This document shows positions 1 to 9,547 of a stretch of DNA of 21,785 nucleotides, piece by piece; the first letter of the stretch is position 1; the number at the start of each line of letters is the position of its first letter. Under the pieces are notes generated by a model, which saw only the letters and a list, made by a program, of their open reading frames with translations, was not told the origin of the DNA and made no database searches. Source of the stretch: Chara braunii (Eukaryota; Streptophyta; Charophyceae; Charales; Characeae); assembly GCA_003427395.1 (NCBI GenBank), contig BFEA01000195.1, forward strand, positions 175,823 through 197,607. The letters are read 5' to 3'. The position numbers and the translations under genes are program-made.

Positions 1-69
<69 letters not shown>
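1..69. repeat. (GA)n microsatellite at window start
   Basis: Perfect AG dinucleotide array that runs off the left edge, so its true length is unknown. It encodes nothing; Arg-Glu reading frames across it are composition artefacts. Confidence 0.98.
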
Positions 70-74
<5 letters not shown>

Positions 75-212
75 TGCAATATGAACAACAAACACACAAG
101 GAACCCCGCATGACGATGAGGTTGGAAAGTGGGTGCAACTTACACCAGAATACGCCTACAACGTCTTCCTATATGGCTCCCACTTCCCAACCTCATCGTC
201 ACAAGTGTGAGT

Positions 213-213
213 G

Positions 214-285
<72 letters not shown>

Positions 286-313
286 TAATTGAAGGGAGGG
301 AGAGAGAGAGAGA
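213..313. repeat. Imperfect (GA)n microsatellite
   Basis: About 100 bp of GA repeats with scattered AA and AC interruptions. It is separated from the array at the window start by about 140 bp of non-repeat DNA. From here to about 660 I see no gene or recognisable element, only GTGTGT and CATCAC-type simple sequence. Confidence 0.95.
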
Positions 314-659
314 ACGTATATGGCCTCGAAAGGGTGGTCACAGCTTACATGTATACATGATGTCCACTTCAACAATGTGTATGAGAGTGTAAGTGTACCG
401 AAATTGTGTGTGTATCTGGGGGGGAGGAGTCACAAGCTTGGGAGGTGTGCGTGTTCATCTCTTCTTTGTTATCTGGAATGAGTGAGTCACGGAATTTATC
501 GACTGGAATGCTCCCCTCTGCTTCAATGCGACACATGCATGCATGAATATGAATAGAGAGGTCTCCGATAGGCAAGCACCATAAATCCAAACATAACACC
601 GTCACATTTCCAACACGATTCATCACACCACCATCACATTTCCATCACGATTTCCAACA

Positions 660-895
660 TAAAGTCTTGTGTTCAACTGTTGATAAACAGTTTACCAACA
701 CATAGTTCAACCTTCCAAACGTAGTTCAACAGAATATAAAAAGATTATCAACAGTTTATCAACACAAAGTTCAACTGTTTATCCTGTCACTTCATGTGGA
801 CCACATAAGTAACGCACGTTGGTTTCCTTCACTTTTTTTAGACCATAGTGCATGTGCCAGGATAAACAGTTGAAAAACAGTTTTTAAACGGTTGT
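660..895. repeat. Inverted-repeat element with TTCAACTGTTTATC motifs
   Basis: A perfect 16-bp inverted repeat pairs TCAACTGTTTATCCTG (771-786) with CAGGATAAACAGTTGA (858-873). Related AACTGTT/AACAGTT motifs recur at about 671-700 and 741-780. The clustering of direct and inverted copies suggests a small decayed foldback or MITE-like element. No transposase reading frame is visible. The stretch 896-1223 holds only short A and C homopolymers and no gene. Confidence 0.6.
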
Positions 896-1223
896 TCGGG
901 GGTGAGGCCCCACGATCAAAAAAAAAAAAAAACGGCGACAATTTTTTCTGTAGAAACATTCATAAAGGTCCAGTTTGCTTCGTCAATCTGAACTTTAATC
1001 CAGATGTATTCACCTCATACTAAGTTTTCTTTTTTCACCCTGCCCTCGTTTCAAAGCAAACCAACCTAGTTTTGGTATTTTGTCGTTTGCATAAGGCCCT
1101 TTTCAGACTCGCCAGTATCTTCCCAAGATAGGTTGCTTAGTAGATCCCCCCCCCAAAATAAAAAAATTCTGAAAAAAAAGAAAAAAAAGATCTCACTTTC
1201 ATAAAGAAAACATCGCACGTCAG

Positions 1224-1498
1224 AACGGGCGCTGCACTACTCTACAAATATGCAAAATGAGACTGAATCCACCGCTAGAACATGGAAAGATAAATTGTCA
1301 TTTTGTTGGTCTTTTCTGTTTGTGGAGAATAGTGCAGCGAGACCTTACAGGGGGCTTTGGGCCTCGCTCCACTAAATTAAATCACCAAATGTGCAGAATG
1401 ATAATAAATTTTTCGCTAGAACATGGAACGATACACCACCATATGTTGCCGTTTGTGCATATGGTGAGTAGTGGAGCGATACTGTGTGCCCGCTCTCC
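1224..1498. repeat. Two tandem, diverged foldback units
   Basis: The first unit (about 1224-1356) begins GGGCGCTGCACTACTC and ends with its approximate complement GAATAGTGCAGCGAG. The second (about 1355-1498) begins GGGCCTCGCTCCACT and ends GTAGTGGAGCGATAC...GCCCGC. Both units also share GCTAGAACATGGAA (about 1274 and 1411). This looks like two diverged copies of one MITE-like inverted-repeat element in tandem. No coding capacity is seen. Confidence 0.6.
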
Positions 1499-1510
1499 AA
1501 GGAAAATCAA

Positions 1511-1556
1511 GTTTTTTTGTTTTTTTTTTTGTTTTTTTTTTGTTTTTTTCTTTTCT
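1511..1556. repeat. Poly(T) tract with interruptions
   Basis: T-runs broken by single G or C residues. It could be an old minus-strand poly(A) tail or plain simple sequence; no associated element is recognised. Confidence 0.8.
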
Positions 1557-1581
1557 TGTTCTTGGCAGAAGGGCATGATTG

Positions 1582-1704
1582 TGGGCATACTCACACTAGG
1601 ACTTTTCTAGATGAATCTGAGTGTAATTACAGAAAAACCCTGATGTATTTGACCACAATCACATCAAGAGCATAGTACAAAAAGTCCTAGTGTGAGTACG
1701 CCCT
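1582..1704. mobile_element. Short MITE-like element with about 24-bp terminal inverted repeats
   Basis: The left end GGGCATACTCACACTAGGAC and the right end GTCCTAGTGTGAGTACGCCC are complementary apart from one substitution, and the pairing continues inward as ACTTTT/AAAAGT. The element is about 123 bp, has no ORF, and is flanked by TGT on both sides, which may be a 3-bp target duplication. Non-autonomous DNA transposons have this structure. The superfamily cannot be assigned from the ends alone. Confidence 0.65.
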
Positions 1705-1951
1705 GTATCCTTTCAATTCGTGTGTACCTTCTTTGGATTGGACGCTCGTACAGTCCAGCAAAAAACAAACGACACAAACAGAAAGAAAAACTGAAACAAA
1801 TATACCATTTTACGAAAAAAAAAACAGTGTCTGTCACATATTGGGGCAATTTCTGTTCCACGATTCCCTCTGCCCGCCACTTGGCGGGTTCTTTGAGTTC
1901 TCTTGCTTGAAGTTTCTTCCATATTTCACGCTTTGTTTTTTTCGCGTGGCC

Positions 1952-2300
1952 ATTGACAAAAAACTGTCATTTCCTCAAAATGGACATTTTTTATTTTATA
2001 ACAAAATTGAAACCGAGTTTTTTTAGCGGAAAGTCATCTAAATTTGTTGTTCTTGAGGGTGCGGCATTCTTGAAACGATGGACCCCATGGATGTATATGG
2101 ACCTAGCCTGAGACCAGGTACATTTGGATGTACCTGGTCTTAAGCTAGGTCAATGTACATCTAGGGGGTCCAGTGTTTTAAGAACGCGGGACCTAAGAAT
2201 CAACATATTTGGATGAGTTTTTGGCCAAAAAACTCGGTCTCAATTTTATTCAAAAAATAAAAAATGTCCATTTTGACGAAATGGTAGTTTAAAAGACAAC
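1952..2300. repeat. Large near-symmetrical hairpin (foldback element or hairpin-RNA locus)
   Basis: The centre is a perfect stem, GACCAGGTACAT (2112-2123), loop TTGG, ATGTACCTGGTC (2128-2139). Complementarity continues outward with few mismatches and small gaps: GGACCCC...GACCTAGC pairs with GCTAGGTC...GGGGTCC; then the GCGGCATTCTTGAAACG region; then AAAATGGACATTTTTTATTT (about 1977) with its complement ending at about 2277; and finally the ACTGTCATTTCCTC / GACGAAATGGTAGT ends. Each arm is about 170 nt. No ORF fits. It may be a palindromic MITE or a long hairpin transcript that feeds small RNAs. Confidence 0.85.
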
Positions 2301-3040
2301 GGTACGTGATGTGAATGACGGTCAATGATTAGACGACTGCTCCATGTCCACTTCCACCCGTCGGTGCACTGAAGATGACGGAAAAGGTTGAAGAACGGCG
2401 AGTGCGGATGACAAGGACGAGCAAAACACCGAGGCCACGAGGCCATAGACGTCTCTCTCAAGTACACATATGCCCGCTCTCAAGCGCTCATAATGCAAGG
2501 ACGGAGGTATGCAATGGCTTCCCAACTCCCCTTTTTTTTTTTGGAGGAGAATTCTTTTGCTGCCAACAATCACCTATCTAATTTATCTTGTCACGGACGC
2601 GCAGCTCGCAAGGGGGCTGCACGACATGATTTTTCAACACTTGTTGGTGGTTGCCCTTCGCAGAGGCAACAATCTACGACAAATATCACCTCCGTGTTTT
2701 GCCGCACGTCTGAACCCTAGCACAGCCCGGAAGTGCAGTAGTGCACCATCCCCCATCCCGCCCCGACCTCGACCTTCATACCCCATCTCGCCCAAAATCC
2801 AAAGTGCATGGCCCCTCCCAACCTGCACACCACAACCCCCCTACAACTCCCCCTCCATACCCCTTTCACCCCTCCCCACCGTCCCGGCGTCCCCCCTTCC
2901 GGCCCCGCTGTTCTCAACCCCCACCCACCTACCATCTCTTACACCTCCCACCTCCCTTCCCCCCACCTTCCCATTTGGCATCCTCCCCAATGTTCGATCA
3001 GCCAACCACCCTCTATCTCTTTGTGTGTTTGTGCGTGGTT
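2301..3040. other. No supported gene; C-rich tract at about 2740-2990
   Basis: From about 2740 to 2990 the plus strand is strongly pyrimidine-rich (CCC, CTCC and ACCC runs). All three plus frames stay open here only because the composition lacks stop codons; the translations are Pro/Ser/Thr low complexity with no motif. A T-run at about 2530-2541 is followed by unremarkable DNA. I see no promoter, RNA gene or transposon ends. Confidence 0.6.
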
Positions 3041-3059
3041 GTGTGTGTGTGTGTGTGTC
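3041..3059. repeat. (GT)n microsatellite
   Basis: A short run of GT dinucleotides just upstream of the 49-bp tandem repeat. Confidence 0.9.
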
Positions 3060-3107
3060 GGTTGCAGCAAAATCTCGCCTTTTCATATATAAATTGAAGG
3101 ACAAATT

Positions 3108-3205
3108 TGAGCAATAACACAAATTTGTTTTTCATCCACCCACGTCAACGTTTCATTGAGCAATAACACAAATTTGTTTTTCATCCACCCACGTCAACGT
3201 TTCAT
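3108..3205. repeat. Two perfect tandem copies of a 49-bp unit
   Basis: The unit starts TGAGCAATAACACAAATTTG and ends GTCAACGTTTCAT. It occurs at 3108-3156 and again at 3157-3205 with no differences. The identity points to a recent duplication or an assembly duplication. Beyond it, 3206-4012 has no gene I can support; only short A-runs (3309-3322 and 3942-3950) stand out. Confidence 0.97.
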
Positions 3206-4012
3206 CGTCGACCTTCTATTTCTTTTCCGTCCTTCAAGTTTTGGTCACAAACATGCAGCAATGTCATGGGCAGCGTGAAGGCATTTCACAAGTACTACAG
3301 TGGGATGCAAAAAAAAAAAAAAGGCGTGTCTTCTCCGTCTATTGGAAGAGGGTAAGCATGAAATTTAGCGAAAATGTTTTTAACTTCTTATCATGACACG
3401 TATGTTTTTTCGGGTTCTCCCCCCATGCTGAGACCTCGTTGGATGAGACTCGCACACCAAAGAATGGATCGGTGAAACATCCACAAACAACAATAATGCA
3501 ACACATTACAAAAATATCATCGTTCAAAAATTCATTTACAACAATACACACCCGGATGAAGACATGACTCCGCGGCAAAAAAGGACACGAATAGGCGTGA
3601 AGGCCTACCCACACACGTCTACGATGCGTGGATGAACGTAATTGTCATCACTTGTCAACAAAATGTCCAAAAATACCGACCTACAAGACACAAGAACTAC
3701 ATCGCCCCCCTGTCCCTGCACACCCACCCCTGCATCATAGTGCAGCACGCACAGCGACGGCGATGACACATCCGTGGTACAGACTGTGTAGTACACTAAT
3801 GTACATAACATTCCACGTACTTGCGAATCGGGAGTGCACGATTCTCTTGGAGCGAAGGACCGAGTGTGCACCTTCCGCGACGCCCATCTTTGGGACAACA
3901 AGGCAACATGAAGACGGAACAACGACAATTGATGGACGCCGAAAAAAAAATTGGCCTCTGACTAGTACATGTGGCAAACGGGTGGACCTGGAAGGTGTAT
4001 CACCACATGACA

Positions 4013-5993
4013 TTAAGACCTCTCGAGGATGGCTTTTGTAATTTCCAAGAGGGCGTTGCACATCATGAAGTTCGCCCGGTCGGCCTTCTCGTAGTGCTCC
4101 TTCCGCATATCCACCTCCTCTCCAAAATGTTGTTGTGCCTCATCTAAATGGAGCACTGCCTCTTGCTCTGGCTGTCGGCCGTCGTCGCCATCAGCTTCCC
4201 GTGCTTCTCCATGACGTCGGTGATTGCCTCAGAGGCCTGCAGTCTCACGTTCTTCTGTTTGCTGCCCCTGCCCTTGCTCCCCATGCAGAAGGACGACTCC
4301 TTTGTCGATTCGTGCTAGTCGTCTTATCCATCCCCGCCTCCCTCGCTAGCCACGGATTCGTTCCGACCGCCACTGGTTGGGGGGATGTGAACCTCTTCAG
4401 TCATGCGTGTGTCCACAAGATTCATGGGGTGGATAGTGCGACCGCCCTCATCATCACCTTTATCTCCTCATACATACGACGGTCCATTGGAAACTCGAAG
4501 CCTTTTTCCTTCCTCTCTTTCGATGTTAGTGCGAAAAAGTCCTCATTCCCAGATTCGCCCATGAACTTATACATGGTCTTGAACTGCTGGAAAAGGTTGT
4601 CCCATTTTTTTCCGTAGTCCGCAACCTTCCTGCTCGTCACCCCCACCTCTTTCAACCTCTTCTCTATATCGTCCCACTTCTAATTCTACATCTTCGTGCG
4701 TTCGTAGTTGTGGCCCAAGCCGGCAAGATGCAAATCCTGGTATCTTTTTGGTCGAACGAGAGCAATGATATGCTCCACAGTCCAGAAATCCCTGCTTTTC
4801 ACATTGTCACCCGCGGCACTACGAATCCCCCCTGGCTGTGGTCGCCGTAGTCACGACCGCAGCTTGCAGTCATGGCCGCGCCCCCTGCGGTCATTACGAG
4901 GGTGATTTTCGTGACCGCGTAGCGGCCAGAGGGGGAGGGGTTTCGGGGTTGGGGTTGCGGATTTGGGCTCCGGGGTGGGGGTCGCGGAGTGTCCTGTACA
5001 ACCTTCTTGCCTTGTCGCCCTGCGTGTGGTTCTGTTGTGCTCTGTCTGTCGCGGCATCCGCCTCTGTTCCTCCCCACTGGACGAATCTCCATGTCGTCAT
5101 GGCCGTATTCGCCGTCGTCACCGTCACCCTTGTCCGCCCCGCATTCTTCACCCCCCCCCGCCATTGCAATCCACAATGATATCGTCGCCTCCGACGTGCA
5201 TGTCGGCCACCCCTTTCGTTATGTTGGAAGTGCTCGCTTGCCGGATTTGTTATCGATAATCCCTCTACACCTGCCGGTCTACGACCTCTGTAGCATAGCA
5301 GTCTTCGGCGTCCCATCGTCCATGGATTGGATCGCCAATCAAGAGGCCCCCACGACCGCTGTCTTCATCCTTGAAGCGCTTGCGCATGCCCTTCTTCCCT
5401 ACACCACCCCTTAAAGATGAAACGAAATCATGGTTGTCCGCCACCTCTTGTAAACACCCGCACGGATTTCCGAACACCCCACTACGTCCTTACCGTCGAC
5501 TTTGCCAAGTCGTCGCTTGGAGCTGGGTTGATGACCATGGTGTGTGTGACGGTTGGGCCACTGCCGGACCTGAGACCGAAGCTGAGATGCACGAGTCCAG
5601 CGCCATATGCCTGACAGGGTCCGTCCCTCCAGTAGCTCTGTGTACGTCGGTGTCGTCAGCCGTGTAAAGAACCATTGCCTGACAGGGTCCGTGTGGAACC
5701 GCTGCCCTAACGAACCATTGAAGATCGATGCCCCTCGCCCTCATCATCACTTGGAGGCAATGGGATCTCTTGCGACGGCAGGTGGTTGTACAGTGTCGGG
5801 TCGTATGGCCGCATGCCACCTTGCACGGCGGTGCATCGCTGGCGTGAAGAGCTCCCGACCCTGCTGCCAGCGTGCTATTCGTCAGACGGTTGTCCGTCTT
5901 CCTCGCCTTCTGTGACGCTCACCTCGTCGGTTTCGTTCCAGGAAGGTGCTCGAGGAAACAAATGTGGAAGACAACAACTACCACAAGCAGCAC
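4013..5993 (-). pseudogene. Decayed trihelix/SANT-like DNA-binding protein gene, 5' end lost at LTR
   Basis: Reading leftward on the minus strand, the first recognisable part (about 5850-5740) contains GGMRPYDPTLYNHLPSQEIP followed by an acidic stretch. A long low-complexity linker with acidic patches such as DGDDGEYGHDDMEI follows. The DNA-binding domain lies at about 4790-4458, from FWTVEHIIAL through KWDDIEKRL, a second helix with KKWDNLFQQFK, to ERKEKGFEFPMDRRMYEEI. The spaced tryptophans and the KW-LF-FK pattern are typical of plant trihelix/SANT-like domains. A helical tail (KNVRLQASEAITDVMEKHG, then EVDMRKEHYEKADRANFMM) ends at TAA 4013-4015. Breaks include two TAG codons inside the domain (4680-4682 and 4686-4688), a TAG between QCSI and MRHN, and frame changes between about 4420 and 4320 and near 4130. 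The 5' end stops at the LTR. The normal role would be nuclear sequence-specific DNA binding; this copy cannot make the full protein. Confidence 0.8.
5609..5692. repeat. 16-bp direct repeat inside the pseudogene
   Basis: GCCTGACAGGGTCCGT occurs at 5609-5624 and again at 5677-5692. It lies in the low-complexity linker of the trihelix-type pseudogene and may be an internal duplication during its decay. Confidence 0.8.
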
Positions 5994-6002
5994 TGTGACG
6001 CG

Positions 6003-8683
6003 CAACCTTACGCCCGATGCCGTCTTCCGTTCGGAGTGTTAGCTGTGCGGAAAAGAGGCCCAGAAAAACAACAAGATGGGGTGTGCCAAGGATTTTTGGG
6101 AAATTGAGTGTGGGGACACATACGGAACTGAAATCCCCCGTGTTGGTCCGATGGAGCAAGTCGGTCGTTTCGCGTGTCGCGGAATGCGCGCGCGGGCAAG
6201 GCGGGAGAGAGAGAGAAGGACCCAAATTCAATCCAAAAAGTATTGTCGTGCCTCCCACCGGGCTACTGCCCGTCGTTTAGAACAGAAAGGCTTGGGCACT
6301 CTTCGCGTGTCTCGTTTTCGTATCAAATCCCCTCGTCGTTCGCTCGTTAGTTCCGAGTCTGACGTGGAGGGTTTCAGTCTCGTGGCTCTTTCTTTATGCT
6401 CGTCTTCACTCCGCACACGGTAGTGGAAACCCCTGGACTCGTAGCGCTCAAAACGCAGACATTCGGTGCACAGAGTGCGCGGCCAGTGGGGTTCTACGGC
6501 CGTTTATGGAATGACGATTAACTCGTTAAATGGCAACAATACCGAGTAGGGTGGGAAGTGCGTATCGATAATAACAAACCTGGCTTCTACGAACCCAGAA
6601 CAACGGTTGGCCGGAGGGAAGTAATACTGCCTTCCGATTTGTGCGACGGCTTCTCGTACGTCCCACTCACATACACGTGTCCCTTCCTCACTGTAGGGAA
6701 AAGGTCGCGTTGGGATGGGAGATACGGGAGGCCGGCGCCCAATCAAAGGGTGCTTGTCAGTCCACATATCAATCAACCACATATATCCAGAGACGTCATT
6801 AAGAACAAAAATCATTCATGCGACCCTCAATCTATCCTTCTTGACACATGAGGGAGCAGACACACATCAGCTTGATCATGCATAGGGCTAAGGGACCGAC
6901 CCGCGACTCAGTTTAACACAACGTTGCTTTCCGGCGCCTCGTTTCTCAAGGTCGCCTGGTGGCGTGGCTGCTGATATCGTGCCGCATAAGGCAGATGGCA
7001 TGCGCAGTGCGTTCGGGACCATAGATCTAAACATTCTTGTATTTTTGAACAAAATCCCAACGACACTCGTCTAATCAATCCGAAAAGTCACGCATCTCTA
7101 TTCATGCATTCACTGTGGAAGGTGCGAAAATAAGACATTCACAGGAAAAGATGGATCGCATTGCACAGTACACACGCATCCACCGTTCACAAGACAAGTA
7201 GACGGGGTCCCTGCGTAGGAGGATTACTAATGGAAGAGTTCCGGAAGAAGTTCTTTCGCACAGAAACAGGGTGCCGACTCATTCCCATTCAAGAGAGGGA
7301 CAATCATTCAGACGCATCGTCTTTCGAGAAGAGAGAGAGAGAGAGAGAGTCGAGGGAAAGAAAGTCCAAAATAGAAGATGACAAGATCCGGAAAGAGAAA
7401 AGTTTGGCGTCACCGCCGCACGCTCACGCCAAAGATAACAATCCACAACAAAGGCGCATTCGCCGTTAATTCCACTATGGCCCCGGGCCAATCACTCACT
7501 CAACTCCAATCATCGAACCTCATACCCGCACCAACGATCCCGGTCGTCGCGCGCTAATTCCCACCGCTGCGATCGTCACCCCGCTGTCGTAAACTCGACA
7601 CAGTTCGCCTAGATCCCACAGTCCGTCGTGGCGATCCAGCGCGCAACCGGCCAGTCTATCGTCAGCCCGACAGGAATTTCCAACTCGCTTCAAGCACTCT
7701 GCCTAGCCACTACTTCCCGGAAGCTGGCTTGAGAGTCGAGAACGTAAGAAAGTTTTGCGGACGCGCTTGCGGGTTTTATAGTTGCGACAAGGGAGATAGA
7801 AGGGGGAAAAGGCGACAGGAAAGCTAAGGTGTAAGAGGAGAAGCAGGAGGAGAAGACTTTGAGAAGAGTGCTCTACAAACACCATGTTGATCCCTCGGAA
7901 CATCGAGGTTCAACCAATCAGATTCGTCGCGCGATAGGATGGTCCTATCGAGCCACGCACCTGATTGGCGTTATCGGGGGGGGGGGGGATCGGCTAGGCG
8001 TCGTACACCAGACGTAGGGGGTGAGAAGAGAAAAGGCGCGAGAGGTGGCGCAAGACGGACCCAAGATTCAGATGATCAAGAAGGGGAAATGAGCGTGCGA
8101 AGGTAAGGCGGGAGAGAGAGAGAGGGAGAAGGAAAAACAGTTACGGGGAGAGAGAAAAAGAAGGGAGAAGGGAAGGGAGGCGAGGGAGGGAGCGATGTGA
8201 GGGACAGAGAGGAGGAAGATTTTGCATGCACGGCGCCGTCAACAAAAAAAGGAAAAAGGCACCGAAACAGTTACAACTTGCTTCTATCCTAATTCAAAAT
8301 TGAAATCACCATATCCGCGCGCGAAAAAGTGACGCGGAAAAAATCCTACGCCTATTCGTATTCACGCAAAATTCCGAGAGTTTTTCCCGACGCGCCCGAG
8401 AATATTTACACACCGAAAAAAGACACGTCGAAGTTCCGCTTATCCTGAAATTCCCAACTACCGAGCCCAATCCCCAGTGTGCTCTCTGAGGTGCACGTAA
8501 ATTCCCATGTATTTCCCGAATTTGCAAGAAAAAAACAGAACTCGGCAGTCGAAAAAGCTCTCAAAAAGGAAAATGCGGCATGCGAAAGCAAGAACTCAAA
8601 ACGGGGTTTTCCTGGGGTTGGTATGATATAAGCAAAAAAAAGGGTACGAAAGAGGGCACGGGGTCGGGAGGTGGTTCGTCACA
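6003..8683 (-). repeat. 3' LTR of the gypsy element
   Basis: It aligns along its length with 16271-19093. On the minus strand it starts TGTGACGAACC at 8683. The outer end is uncertain: homology with the other LTR fades at about 6003, but extension to TGTGACG at 5994 would give the LTR 7-bp inverted ends (TGTGACG...CGTCACA). In one aligned stretch of about 165 bp (7021 onward against 17285 onward) I count about nine differences, nearly all transitions. Short open frames inside it have no recognisable product and I treat them as chance. Confidence 0.9.
7774..7780 (-). promoter_or_regulatory. TATA box in the 3' LTR
   Basis: The minus strand reads CAACTATAAAACCC, a good plant-type TATA box conserved at the same place in the other LTR. 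An ATTGG (CCAAT-box) motif lies about 130 bp upstream on the minus strand, at about 7911. By analogy transcription would start about 30 nt downstream, near 7745. In this LTR it would drive transcription into the flanking pseudogene, not into the element. Confidence 0.6.
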
Positions 8684-8692
8684 TATGTGACG
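8677..8692. repeat. 16-bp perfect palindrome at the inner edge of the 3' LTR
   Basis: CGTCACATATGTGACG straddles the junction of the internal region and the 3' LTR. Its right half continues as TGTGACGCGCA (8686-8696), which is identical to 5994-6004 at the outer end of the same LTR. Confidence 0.8.
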
Positions 8693-9547
8693 CGCAGGGG
8701 GTTCCAAAATTATGCGATCTCCTGATTGCATGGAATGGCGAGAGAAAGAGGGGAAAACAGAGTGATGCATGAGGAACCAAGCGTATGAACAGGACAAAGG
8801 AAGTACAAGGAACGATAACTGGATCGCAGATGAGATGGCGACAACATCCGTGGCAAAATCTCTGTAGCCCTGTTATATGCAACCCTCTGCCTCGTGGAGA
8901 TCGTCCAGGTGACGCCATCATGGTCCACTTGATCTTCGTGTGCTCTACACCCGTGCTCGTTGCCGTCCATCGAATCGGCGCGTAGGTTGACGTCATCGTT
9001 GATGGCGTGATCTTCGCGAAGCTTACCGATTCGCGCCGATAAAGGGAAGGGGGTTTAAGTGAATGGGATCTACCGCCTATGTTGAATAGGCGAGTAGAGG
9101 CGGTACATGTCGGGGATCTCGCGGGGATGACGGGGGGGGAGTGGGGGTAGGAAGCGATTCATCCCTTCCATCGTCACCGGGAGCTCCTCATATCGGATGA
9201 TCCGGTAGAAGCGGGGGAAATGATCGCCACTGCGGGGGAGGGAAGCGAGGTAATCGCGATAGAAGGAGGAGGGGGTGCGGAAAAGCGCCGCTCGAAAGCT
9301 CTCGAAGTGGCGACAGGCGGGGATTGTCCCCGTGGCAACGCAGTAGACTTCTACGACGTTGGATCACTCCCATGCAACGCTGAACAACAGGAGATGCCAA
9401 CATAATGTGGGAGCAGCGGGCTGAAGGGAGGCGTGAGGATGGACGGTGGCGAGTAGACGGGTAGAATAGAAGTCGCGGAAGAGGTGGGGATGAAAAGGAT
9501 GGGAAGGGAAGGCGACGGGGGTACGGATCTGCTCGAGGGTGAGAAAA
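8693..9547. other. 3' untranslated region between the extra ORF and the 3' LTR
   Basis: No reading frame here is supported on either strand. Part is purine-rich on the plus strand (about 9120-9320). A clear polypurine tract on the minus strand next to the 3' LTR is not visible; the minus strand there reads CCCCCTGCGCG instead. It contains the nested hairpin at 9071-9105. Confidence 0.6.
9071..9105. other. Two overlapping, mutually exclusive hairpins
   Basis: TACCGCCT (9071-9078) pairs with AGGCGGTA (9098-9105). The same left arm can instead pair as CGCCTAT (9074-9080) with ATAGGCG (9086-9092) across a GTTGA loop. Both stems are perfect. The site is in the 3' untranslated part of the retrotransposon transcript; function is unknown. 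Confidence 0.7.

Noticed and set aside
74-392. Open frames rich in Arg-Glu (or Leu-Ser on the other strand) across GA repeats
   Set aside because: Translation of a dinucleotide repeat has no stops by chance; there is no non-repeat coding signal.
2509-3117. A 202-residue plus-strand open frame rich in Pro, Ser and Thr
   Set aside because: The openness comes from the C-rich tract; other frames are equally open and no domain is visible.
3605-4061. Overlapping open frames of 107-137 residues on both strands
   Set aside because: Composition is random, no motif is present, and the frames conflict; the left end overlaps the trihelix-type pseudogene in other frames.
4894-5414. Long open frames on both strands inside the pseudogene
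   Set aside because: GC-rich low complexity opens several frames at once; only the minus strand connects to recognisable trihelix sequence.
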